DNA of 64,000 nucleotides, from the NCBI GenBank assembly GCA_963921425.1, contig OY992840.1, positions 3,846,501 to 3,910,500 on the forward strand, written 5' to 3'. This DNA comes from Dryas octopetala (Eukaryota; Streptophyta; Magnoliopsida; Rosales; Rosaceae). Position 1 is the stretch's first letter. Every line of letters starts with the position of its first letter. Made by a program: the position numbers and the translations under genes. Shown here piece by piece: positions 23,293 to 33,976 of this stretch. The notes under the pieces were generated by a model. It ran no database searches. It saw nothing but the letters and a program-made list of their open reading frames with translations, and was not told where the DNA came from.

Positions 23293-23969
23293 AAAGTTAT
23301 ATCCCCAATTTCAAGTTCTTCTAACTAGCTAGTTTATATGAGCTGCATATTTAATTTGGTTTCTTAGTCTGTATATATATTTGTGTTGTCTTCTCCTTTT
23401 TGTTCTCTAATTTAGGAGCAAGTCTCATTTGATCTCTTTCTCACTACGATCTTCATTTGCTGTATGTTTTGTATAGGTGTAAAAATGTCGTCATGTTGCT
23501 TGGCAACACAGTTTTCCTTCAGGGCCCATAACATCTTCACAAGAGAAGTAAGCCTCTGTAACTGTAACGATGTCATTCTTGACTCAGTTGTTATTCCAAT
23601 TCTTGAAGTAAGCCTCTAATTCTAATCTAATTGTAATATTAACATATATATATATGTGTGTGTGTGTGTGCTGGGAAAAGGCCCAAAAGGCTTGGATTTT
23701 TATTTTTATAATTTTTTTTTTCTGCTGTAAGCCTATAATGAAGAATATTTACCAAAATACTGAAAATTACAGAAAATTGAAGGATCCGAAAATTACCGAT
23801 TACCGAAAAAATCGATTTGGTAATCGGCATCCAAATTGAATTACCGAAAATTTTGGTAATCGAATCGGTAAGGCCATTTACCGATTCGATCCGACCGATG
23901 AGCAGCCCTAGTATTAATATTTATGACGTACGACCCGTAACAGAATTCATGACGTAGAAGCCGAAAAGG
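23293..23969. mobile_element. Unassigned sequence with the right end of a hAT-like element
   Basis: From about 23755 to 23911 the sequence is full of AATTACCGA/TCGGTAAT motifs and ends GAGCAGCCCTA, the pattern of the hAT-like ends at 12173 and 58207. No left end or TSD was found. A (TG)n tract lies at about 23655-23670. A short frame (MSSCCLATQFSFRAHNIF) at about 23485-23545 is too small to assign. Confidence 0.4.
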
Positions 23970-24117
23970 ATAATTATGTGACGCATAAAAAAAATTATTA
24001 TTACGCCGCATCCACCTTGCTTGCCGCCCACCAATCACAAGCTGCCTCTACCTCCTCTACTCCCCTATATAAAAACCTCTTCACTTCTACACAATTCACC
24101 AATTCACATTTTCAAGG
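23970..24117 (+). promoter_or_regulatory. Duplicated segment with TATA box, copy 1
   Basis: Contains CTTGCTTGCCGCCCACCAATC, then CCCCTATATAAAAACCTC and CACAATTCACCAATTCACAT. Nearly the same 130 bases recur at 28914-29038. CCAAT-like and TATAAA elements at plausible spacing, followed by a start-like stretch, suggest a promoter, perhaps an LTR promoter. Downstream sequences differ, so no gene is assigned. Confidence 0.4.
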
Positions 24118-24647
24118 ACTGGAGAGTGGCGAGAACCACCTTGTTGTCTATGCAAGAACCAACATTTCATATTTGGATCATTGTCCATTTGCACTATAAA
24201 TTGAAAGAAAGCATTAGGGAAGTGATATACGATACTGTATGAAGAATCAAACAAGGTGTGAGTTTTGGAAGTCTAGCACTAGGGGATATAATTATAAGAG
24301 ACAATAAAGTGTGGCTACCTAAAGTAAGAAAGTAAGAAAGTAAGGAAAAGGTCTAAAAGATCCATCTAACTACTTAGAGCAATTCAAGACAGTATTTATT
24401 CTAGAGATATTATGTGCACATCACAGTATTGCAAATGAATGCCCCAATTCCCCTTTGACCCGAGAGAGAATCACAAGAGCCATTAGTATTCATTTTATAC
24501 ATACTCGAGGGAGGCTTCACTCATCATACGGAGGAATTGAGAAAAACATCATTGAATGGTGGAAGAGAAGAAGCATACTCATCGTGGAACATAAATACCA
24601 TGAATTTGACCCCTAAAATCCCCAAAAGTAGCACTTGGGCAATGATT
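24118..24647. other. Unassigned stretch between repeats
   Basis: Follows the TATA-bearing segment. No frame longer than about 70 codons and no recognisable protein. It might be the transcribed part of a decayed element. I see nothing more in it. Confidence 0.3.
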
Positions 24648-25205
24648 TAACACCTTATCTCTTATCATTCAACAATAATTATAAATATTTATGTATCAAT
24701 TGTTGATATTCAAAATTCTCAATTTCACCATAGGACCGACACTATAACCTAAGAATATGTTGTCGGCACTTATATTTTTATGGTATCCTCCTAACTTGAC
24801 TATAATATACAATATTTCATTAAAAACATTCCTAATGGAAATAAAATTACTCGGATATTCCTTAAACAATTTGGTTGGTTTACACATTTACACCCATGAC
24901 CAATCCTGATTCTCAAGGTTTAAGGTTTTACTACATGTACTTGGTTTCTTCTCCATTCCCCTCAGTTGCCACTCTTTTTATTCAAACTTTGCTTTTCAAT
25001 TCTAGTAAGTTTCTCCTTCTATCTTTCTCTAAGTCCAAGCTTCACACAGACTCGGTTACTCAAGTATTTATCTTTCTCCTAACTTCAAGTTTTTAATTAT
25101 ATGTTTCTTATTAGAGTTTATTTGAAGTTTTAATCCAACATTTAGTGTTCAATTTTTCTGGAATCAACTCACCTCAATAATTTTGGGTGTTGGGGAATTG
25201 ATTAA
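24648..25205. repeat. Repeat unit 3 (R block plus D block)
   Basis: Matches unit 1 almost throughout: R block about 24648-24880 and D block about 24915-25205. The minus-strand frame MCKPTKLFKEYPSNFISIRN at its right side is also present in unit 1 (MCKPTKLFKEYSSNF...). Confidence 0.75.
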
Positions 25206-26221
25206 ATAAATATGTGCAACATAAAAAGTTATTATGTGCGGCATAAAAAGTTAGGCATAGATTCAATTTAGACACATAACTATATATGCTATTTCAACGG
25301 GGTCCATGAACTTTCAAATATTTCAAATATACATATGATTTATTATGTAAATTGAAAAAATGAAATTTCGTCCATCAATTTATTGAGAGATTAGTTAAAT
25401 GTCAGCTTGGCTTTTTCTAACGGGGATTAATTGGCGACGTGGCACCAACTCAGCATACATTTCCCGCCAAATGAGCAACACATGTCCACTTGACACGGGC
25501 CCACACACCCATCACCTCTTTCCCGCTCATCAAACGCTCTCCTGACCATTTAGTCTCTAAAAAACATCACGTTTTCCCCCAAATTCGAATATAAATCCCT
25601 CACTTGTGTTCAACGAGCGAGAAAGAGATGATGAGTTTGTGGACCCGTGTTAGGGTTTAGGTGGACCTGTATCGCTCATTTGGCAGGAAATGAGTGACAC
25701 GGGTTCACCTAACCCCTGACACGGGCCCACAAATTCTCTCTCTCGATTATTATTAAATTGTGGGCCCGTGTCGCTCATTTGGCGGGAAATGTTTGCTGAG
25801 ATAGCGTCATGTCGCCAAGTAATCCCGGTCAGCAAAAGCCGAGCTGTCATTTATGTAACGACCCGACCCAAATTTTCACTACAATTTTAAATTTTTATTT
25901 AAGTATGTTTTTTTTTAAGAGGTCTTTAAAGAATGTTGGGTTGTATTTTAAAGATTTGAGATTTATTTGGAAAATAAAAAGGGTTTTGATTTAAATATTT
26001 ATTTTCGTTTTAATTTGGGGCTTTACCCAAAGTTGACTTTTAAAATAAATGGGCTTTCGATTTTGACTTCGGCTCCGTTAGATAGGTTTCGAGCCCACGA
26101 TTTCATAGACACGTAGCACGCGTCGATCCGAGTTACAGTTTGAAAGATATGGGCGTTTGAAGCGAGGGGCAATTTCGTAAAATGGACAAATTGGGTTTAA
26201 AAAAATAAGATTTTTTTAAAA

Positions 26222-26224
<3 letters not shown>

Positions 26225-26266
<42 letters not shown>
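26225..26266. repeat. (CT)n microsatellite in the solo LTR
   Basis: About 20 CT units, followed by further CT-rich and GC-rich sequence to 26670. The proline/arginine-rich frames around 26330-26745 are composition artefacts. Confidence 0.9.
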
Positions 26267-26268
<2 letters not shown>

Positions 26269-27884
26269 GCACTCCCTCACTTCTCTCTCTCTCTCCCCGA
26301 GCTCACTCACCTCCCCCTCTCTTCTCTCACCGGCGCGGCCAGCTCCGGCCTACTCCCCGGCGACCAGAGGCCGGCGATGAGTTCCTCTCGTCGTCACCGA
26401 CCCCACAGACCCCCCCCCCAGTTTTCTTCCTCTCCGCGACTCCCTCATCTCTTTCCCCCACTGCTCGCGATCGGCTCAGCCCAGCCCGGTCAATTCCGGC
26501 CATTACCCGACCAGCCCAGGCCACCGGCGAGCCTTCCCGACGCCGACCACCTCTCCCGGCCACTCCTCCAGCCAGCCCAGCTCCCACACGCGCGGAACCA
26601 GGGCCAGAGGAAGCCCAGCCCGCCGCCTCTCCCTCACCGAATTCCGGCCAAATCTCAGCCCCTTTCATCCATATTTTTGGTGAGTTTTCTTCCTCTTCTA
26701 TTGGGCCTTCATTTCCCTAAATTCATATTGTTCAATTTCAAGTAATTGGGAATTTGAAGTTTCTGAGTTTTGAAGCCATTTCGGGTGTTCTTTAATTTTC
26801 AGACTAGAGGACCATTTGTGTTGTTTTGAATAATAAATTCTATTCCTAGGAACCCCAATTGTGGTTTAAGATTGAAGGACTGAATGAGTTTGAGGAATTG
26901 GGCATTCTCGGCTAAAAATCTGATTTGAGACAGCCACCTTGGGCGGCACACAAGGGGATTTCGAACCCCATTGTATTTTAGTGAATGTAGGATGATTTTA
27001 AGGAAATGGTGGAGTGAGTTATTGATCTTGGTTAGGACGTTTTTGGTTAGGCTGAGCCGAGGAGCTTCCGGAGTGTTCATGTAGGGGTTTTAGGTCTACG
27101 AGTGGAGGTTGGGAATCGTCGAACTAGAATGGGAGGCGGGTGTGATGTTAAGTTGAGTCCATATCTACGTTTAAGTGTCTTGAGTCGGAACTAATTTTAT
27201 TTCGTTGATTGTCTATTTTATAGGCGAGACGACCGCGGCTCGAAACGATTCGGCGGAGGATCGGAGCTAGGATTCTCACTGTGAGTGGACTTGGCTTCTT
27301 GAACGTTTTTATAAATTCATGGATTTGTTCATGTTTAATATCTTGAATAATTGATTTCTGCGTAGTGAGTTGGATTTTGTTTTCCTTAAAAATGATTTTC
27401 AGGAACTTCAAGATTTTTAAATCATGATTTGATAATGATTTTATCCAAATATGATGACTTGTGAATTTGACCTTGATTTTAATTGAATTATGGGTTTTAA
27501 ATGATTATTTGCCTATTTAATCATTTGATAACCAAATATGAGATTTTACTTAGCTTTGAAAAATTTGTAAATGAGATTTCCATGTTGAGTAATGACTTTG
27601 TTAATTTGGGAATTTTCATTGTGGAGGATAATTTATTTTGAATTTGGAATTTATGCAATAAGTTCATGGATTTAAAGTTTCTTGGAAAAGTACAATTATT
27701 CTATTCTTGGTGGAAAAATGATTTATTTGGGTTATGGAAAAAAAATGGTTTTCAAACCACCCTTTGCAGTACCCTCCAGATTATCAGATACATAGGTCTT
27801 TGGGACCCATCACGGCACACATATAGGCTTTGGGCCGTGTGTCGGGATGCTTCGCCCTTTGGGGGCTGCTCTGCGTGCACGTAC

Positions 27885-28045
27885 GACCAGGTTTGCCTGC
27901 ACGTGCTGATTTTATTCACATGTGTGTATGGCTAGGATATTGCCTGCACGTGTTGGATTTCACTCCACGCGTGTGTATGGGCAGGATATTGCCTGCCTGT
28001 GCGATGCAGGAATTTCGCGCAGGTGTATGGCCAGGATTATTCAGG
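27885..28045. repeat. Short tandem repeats in the solo LTR
   Basis: Three to four imperfect copies of a 50-60 base unit containing GTGTGTATGG(C/G)(T/C)AGGATATT and TTGCCTGCACGTG. Confidence 0.7.
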
Positions 28046-28913
28046 GTATATAGCATGGTGGAAAATGAATTTGGCTATTTTCAGAAATTATTAAATATGT
28101 TTTTAAGTGAGGGATTTCTTTTGAATTATATCAAGGTTGTTGTTACGATGTTTTACGGTTCGTATGTTTTTAAGAAATTGTTATCTTGAGAAAATACATA
28201 TTGTTTTATGGGATTCTTTTAAGTTTAAATAAACTTTATGGTTTTAAACTGGGGGATTTCAAAGAGTGACGCGAGGTCTTAGAGCTAAACGTGTTTTTGA
28301 AGGATTTTCTGAAACATGAAGTTTACCTCAAATGTTCGTTTCTATTAAACTGTCCACTCACTGAGTTGTCTCACGGTTTATTTTGTTTTGTTTTAAATTG
28401 TCCCCCCAGGTAGTAGCTTTGGTGGAGGTCGAGCCAATCACGTCGAAGCGGTTACATCCATATTCCTTCTCGGACCAGTAGGCGTCATTCTATTTTTCGG
28501 TGTAAAATTCTTTATAATAGATTAGAGGCTCTGATAACCACTTAAAATATTTAGTTGGTTTCTCTGTGAAATTGTTGGGTCTGAGACCCTATTTGGTTGT
28601 GGTAGAGGTGGTTGATGACTTAGAAGTGCTTTTAACAGGTTTCAAAATTTCTGGGTTAGTCCATTTTCAGGGAAGGTTCTGCCGAATTTTCGGTAGGATT
28701 TTCCTTGATTTTGGATTCCCGCAGGACCTCTCCGGGTTTTAGGGTGGAATCTGGGGGCGGTCCTGTCATTTAACTGATCTCTCAACGAATCAATGGGCAG
28801 AAATTCATTTTTCAATTTAGATAATAGATCGGGTGTATATTTGAAATATTTTAAAGATCATGGACCCCTTTGAAATAGCTTATATAGTTATGTGTCTAAA
28901 TTGAATTTATGCC

Positions 28914-29038
28914 AAAAAGTTATTACACCGCGTCCACCTTGCTTGCCGCCCACCAATCACAAGCCGCCTCTACCTCCTCTACTCCCCTATATAAAGACCT
29001 CTTCACTTCTACACAATTCACCAATTCACATTTTCAAA
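28914..29038 (+). promoter_or_regulatory. Duplicated segment with TATA box, copy 2
   Basis: Begins at the MITE's right target duplication and matches copy 1 (23970-24117), including CCCCTATATAAAGACCTC and AATTCACCAATTCACATTTT. Downstream, ATG 29049 opens a short basic/acidic frame (MEEPRGRESQEGDWISREGE) of about 60 codons that I do not recognise. Confidence 0.4.
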
Positions 29039-29972
29039 TTTGAGAGACATGGAGGAGCCAAGAGGAAGAGAGAGCCAAGAGGGAGATTGGATAAGTCGAG
29101 AAGGAGAAGAAGGAGCCGTGCCCATCGCGAATGCCGCCCCTACTATCGCTGATCTCTCTTGTGGTCTTTTGATTTTTTTTTTTCTTGTATTTCAACCCTT
29201 TTATTTTATTAATCAAAGTATTTTGTTCATTTGAACTTTATTTCAATTATATCAATTATGTTCATGTTGTTCTTGTTAGTGGTGGATCTATCCATCCTCT
29301 TAATATGAATTAGTTACTCTTGACATGTTATAAGGATGATGAAACCTTTATAAAAGTTAAACCATAACATCGTGACATGAGACTTAGAGGTCAACTGAAA
29401 GACATGCATGCATGACAATGTTATCTATTATCAAATTCTTAATCTATGGTTTAAAGACATGTTAGACAGTTGAATTTCTTTGGAGTAATTAACCTAGATT
29501 GTTTGCATCTAGCTAATGTTAGAGTTTAGTGTGAAATAAACAAAGACACTAAATTCAAAAGGGTGTTGTGGTTAGTTTTGTGAGAAATAGTGGATGTCTT
29601 GTATTACTGGTAGGACTTGTATGTTTTGTCGTTCACAACCATGACTCTAACCATGTGTTTGGGCACATGTTTAGTTAACTGCTTGGTGAGACTATTTTGT
29701 AATCCAAGTATGAATTTCATTTATTGTGTGGGATCAACCTCTTACTTATACGTTATATTTACCTCAAGCGATTCTTATACTTATGAGCTACAACTTGGTA
29801 TTCAATTCTAAAGTCCAAATAAAACAAGTTGTACAAAAAGTGACAACACTAATATTATTTGAAAATAAGTTGCTAAACATACTTTCAAGTCTATTGGTTG
29901 ATTCCATCAAAAGTCTAGTTAATTTTCATCTTTTTATTTTTGTGTCAGTCAAAGGATTGTATGTGTCAGTTG
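29039..29972. other. Unassigned AT-rich stretch
   Basis: A T-rich run after the promoter-like segment, then unique-looking sequence. No protein, repeat end or RNA gene recognised. Confidence 0.35.
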
Positions 29973-30364
29973 TAGGGGTGGACATTATCACCGCGAACTA
30001 GAAACACCAGACCAGACCGAAGGCCAAAAAAACTAGAAAAACCGCATTAACCAGTTTTAGTCAACGCCGAAAAAAAAGTCGGAACCGAGACCGGCTTGAA
30101 CCAAACCGGTCCTGATCCCGGTTTACACCAGAAATTAACCAACTCGAACCAAACCAGACTGGATAATATAATATATATATATTTTAAATATTTATACACA
30201 TTTTAACCCTAAAATATATTTTATACAACATAGACCCTCAAATATATTTTATAAATTTATGTAACCCTATGGCTATGGCCTATATTCTATATAGTATATA
30301 TAAAAATGTTTTAATATATAATTTTAGTTATACTCATTATTCTATATAATAAAATTAGTATATT
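29973..30364. mobile_element. Left arm of a hAT-like element split by the Athila insertion
   Basis: TAGGGGTGGACATTATCACC at 29973 matches the terminus of the element at 3099, with AACCG/ACCAGACC-rich sub-terminal sequence and then an AT-rich core. The core resumes at 42364 after the retrotransposon (TTTATAGTCTATACACTAAA, comparable with 4046-4070). The right terminus was not found, so the element is truncated on that side. Confidence 0.6.
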
Positions 30365-32283
30365 TGTTGAGCTCTTTTATATATAATTTTTATCCCTAAA
30401 ATCTTACATTTTTGTCTATATCTTTTAGCAATTTTTAGTGTTTTAAATTCTTATTTTTATTATTTAGTTAATTAGTGAATTTTATTAGTTTTTGTTATTT
30501 TTTAAATTATATTAGGTTGCATTTATTTTTATTTAGGTTAGATTTAAAATTATAATTATAATTATAATTTGTTTATTTTAATTTTAATTTTGTAGGCTTA
30601 CTTAAAGAAAAAGAAAACAAAAGCCCAAAACTAATAAAGGAAGACTGAAGCCCAGCCCAAGTGGAGAGAATGAAGCCCAAATAAGAAAGCAACCGGCCCA
30701 AATTGAAAGAATGAAGACTGAAGCCCACTTGCGCAGAGGCCCAGCCCAGGAAGCCGAAGAGTCACTCGCCACTTCCGCCCAAATGCCTTTGATTAATATT
30801 GGCTCCAGCCAATACCGCAGTGACACGTGGCGCCTCACATTTCCTACCGCTTCCAGCCAATTGTTTGATTAATCAACCCATCATCCACTCGAGCGTCGCC
30901 ACATGGCCAACCAACAGCCATTTCTTCCGCCCAGCATTCCGTGTGTCACTCCTCACCCATGTGAGCCGAGCCGAGCCAGCCAGCCAAGCCTTGAGCCGGT
31001 CCCTCTTTTCTCTCTCCCTCACGTTGCTTTCCAGCCGCAACTCAGCCAGCCGCTGCACCCTTTCCGTGAAATGTTGTCACGCCAGCAGAATGTTTTGATT
31101 AATCAAAACATCATCCACTCATGTGTTGCCACGTGGCACCTCCTATAGCTGTCTTCAGACTTTTCCTTCCACCTCTCTCCTCTCACAAATATCTTTCACC
31201 AGCCATTTTGTGCTGATTCTCTTCCTAGAGATAGCCCTAGTATTTGTAAATAGGAACATTCAGCCCCCTCTTCATATCTTTTGACCCTAGAATTTAATTT
31301 ATTGCCTCTTCACTCTTTTCTCTTCTCCTAATCTTTATTTACTTTATGCAGTTTTTTATTTTATGTTTAACTTTATATTATGTCTCTCTTTTCTTCTAAT
31401 CTTTTATTTACTTTATGTCTTTTATTTTATGTAGTTATTTACTTTATTGTTAGTAGTGTTATTTATTTTATTGTTCTTTATAATGCTCATTATTATTTAT
31501 TTATTTTTATTTAAGATATAAGATCATGCGTGGTCACTAAACCCCCTTACCAAGGTAAGGGGGAAGCACCACCATGAACATTATTAAGTGAGGTCTCTAT
31601 GTTAAATTTTCCCTTATTTAAGATCCTACAAGCTCTAGATTTTGATATTAAAATGAGAAAGAGATCATCTTTCACCCATAACGTCATATATCATGGGTAG
31701 TTAGATCCACTTTTCACATTTTAACTTTATATATGGTTAATTGTTTTAAACACAAACTTTTTGAACTCTAGTTGTTCCTTAGTTTTAGTTCACTTGAGTT
31801 GCTTAAAATTTGTATTTTCTAAGCAAAATCAAAATCTACCATATAAATCTTTAACTTTTGTGCTTAATTCATATTTATCTTTGTGAGAGGGCATCAAGTG
31901 ACTCTTGGGTGTCCTCCTTTAAGGGGAAATTATTAAAAATCTCATTTAATATGTTCATAAGTGGTGTGGAACCCTAACCTTGGTTCTTATACCATTGTTT
32001 AGTTTCTAAAACCAAAAAGTTGTTATTTTCCTTTCTAGATTTAATATTTCAATTCTTGCATCTTTATTTACCTTATTCTATTTTCATCTACTTTATTTGC
32101 TTTTTAATTTAGTTGCATTTTATTTTAAGTTGCCTCAAAAACCAACAAAATTTTCAAACTAAGTTAGTTTTAAATTAACTTAAGTTTAAGCTTAGTGTAT
32201 CGTTTTTCATCACTCCTTGAGGTTCGACCTCGTTAATATACTACTAGACTCGTATATTTGCGAGTAAATAAAATTTTACAACA
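30365..32283 (+). repeat. 5' LTR of the Athila-type element
   Basis: 1919 bp, TG...CA with terminal TGTTG/CAACA. Contains GATTAATCAA boxes at 30792, 30868 and 31098, and GCCACGTGGC at about 31128. Its last 620 bases match the remaining 3' LTR (36574-37091 plus 42264-42363). Confidence 0.95.
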
Positions 32284-32289
32284 AGTTTT

Positions 32290-32307
32290 TGGCGCCGTTG
32301 CCGGGGA
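32290..32307 (+). other. Primer-binding site for tRNA-Asp(GUC)
   Basis: TGGCGCCGTTGCCGGGGA complements the 3' end of plant tRNA-Asp (ending CCCCGGCAACGGCGCCA), six bases after the 5' LTR. This is the usual primer site of Athila-lineage elements. Confidence 0.9.
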
Positions 32308-33976
32308 GTGTTTTGATGCACTAGTTTAGGCTTTTTATTAGTTTAAATCTTCCACTAGTTTTCATTTATTTTGTTTTTCTAAACAAAAAAAAAAACCAAT
32401 AAAAACACAATAAAAAAAATTTCGAATTTTCCTTTAATTAGTTTTTTTTTTTTTAGTTTCCTTGTTTTTTTTCCCACTTTTATAAGTGCCGAAAAAAAAA
32501 ATATTTTTCTTTACACTTTCTTGCATCTCTTCTCTTGTAGGTACCAAGAAAAGAAAGAAAAAAAAAAATTATATATTTATAGTTTACCATTTTTAGTTTA
32601 TTATTTATTTTAGTGGTCTTCTTTATTTTGTGCTTGTGATAAAAATAAATTCTTGCTTTTATTTAGCATATTTATAGTTTTCTCTTTCTTTATTGCTTTC
32701 ATAACTAGTATCTAACATCATCTTTTATTTTCTTTACCATTAGTTTTGTCTTGTTTGCCATCTAAAAAAAAAATTTATATATATAGTAGCATATTTATTT
32801 ATTTGTTGTCTTTAGGTTGTTGCATCCAGTTTCAATTGTTGAATTTTTCTTCTTGTTTTTATTTATTGTTAAAAAGAAATTCAAATATTTTTGTCATTTA
32901 ATATAATTTGGTTAGATCTTATTTATTGTTGTGTTGTGCATCTTATCCATTGGAACATTAGATAAGGTAATTTCTATCTCCTCTTATTTCATTTCTCTCT
33001 TCCTATTCCACCTCTTGTTTATTTTTATTTTAGTTCTATTTCCCTTTCTCCTTTTGTGGTAATTTTAGTATTTATTCTAGTATTTTCTTTTTAGTGGTTG
33101 CATTGGGGAGAAGTTTGCAAATGTGTGGTCATCAAGAAAGGGGAATTGCTAGCAAAAGTTTGGTTGCCTTCTCCTAGTGTGTTGTGGCCAATGTCACCAC
33201 ACTAGTGGTATACTCTAAACTTTTTCTTTTTAAAAGCTTTCTTAAGTGGTGTTTGCCTTACTTGTGCAATTTCAACTTCTATATATCTTTGTTTTATTGG
33301 TTGTTGCATCTTCAATTAGCATTCTTGCATAATCAACTAGTAAGGGCATTCACCCCCAACAAGATAAGGATTGGATTTCATCACCAAGTCCTTGCCCACC
33401 TAGGCTAACCATCTTCTGCATTTGTTAATCTCAAACTCAATTTAATTAAAATCAAGTAGACATTGGCCAAAGGGTTCACGAAGCTCATAGGACCCTCTTG
33501 GAAGAAGTCAATTAGTGGATACTCCGGTGAGTGTTTTTGAAAGTACAATGTCTAAAAATGTTCTTTAAGGTTGCAATTATCTTGATGCTTAAAGGGGACT
33601 GGTTTTTAAGAGAGACCATCTGTGACTCCTCCACCTCCTCCAGAACCGGCCTGATTGTATTTTTGAGAACCTTATATCGGTACGCCACTAATTTGCTTTG
33701 AAAGAGAGAATGAGCTTGTCTAGTGCTTAATCAAGATTAGGATTGTCTAAAAGACATCTCCCAAGGCTAAATCAAAGATAATTAAATTGCTTGTTTGGAT
33801 TAACTCCTTATTTTGTGATTTTTGTTTAGTTGTGTTTGATTTGTTTATTAGTTTGTTCATGTTTTCGTTTAAAAAAGGGTAGTTAATTAATTAATTAAAA
33901 AAAATTACAAAAAAATTAATTAAAATAATTTTTGAAAAAGTTTTTGAAAATTCTTTTCTTGAAAGCCGTCTAGTGC

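Larger units (their letters stand above)
25854..28768. repeat. Solo LTR, Ty3/gypsy chromovirus-like
   Basis: Starts TGTAACGACCCGACCC and ends GGGCGGTCCTGTCA. ATTTA occurs on both sides (25849-25853 and 28768-28772), a 5-bp duplication whose A overlaps the terminal CA. It sits inside the right arm of the MITE, since the arm continues across it. Contents: the TTTGAAAGATATGGGCGTTTG phrase at about 26139 and the CTGTCCACTCACTGAGTTG phrase at about 28350, both of which I associate with Tekay/Del-type LTRs; (CT)n at 26225-26266; and short tandem repeats at 27880-28040. No internal region remains, so it arose by LTR-LTR recombination. Confidence 0.75.
25254..28913. mobile_element. Long-TIR foldback (Mutator-like) MITE, split by a solo LTR
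   Basis: Ends GGCATAGATTCAATTTAGAC and GTCTAAATTGAATTTATGCC. The perfect 9-bp duplication AAAAAGTTA flanks it (25245-25253 and 28914-28922). The arms are inverted repeats for at least 250 bases: GGGGTCCATGAACTT pairs with 28853-28868, and ACATTTCCCGCCAAATGAG near 25457 pairs with CTCATTTGGCGGGAAATG near 25775. Removing the solo LTR leaves about 740 bp. No transposase. Confidence 0.85.

Noticed and set aside
26330..26745. 122- and 113-codon proline/arginine/glycine-rich frames on both strands
   Set aside because: GC- and CT-rich part of the solo LTR; no conserved domain and both strands open by composition.
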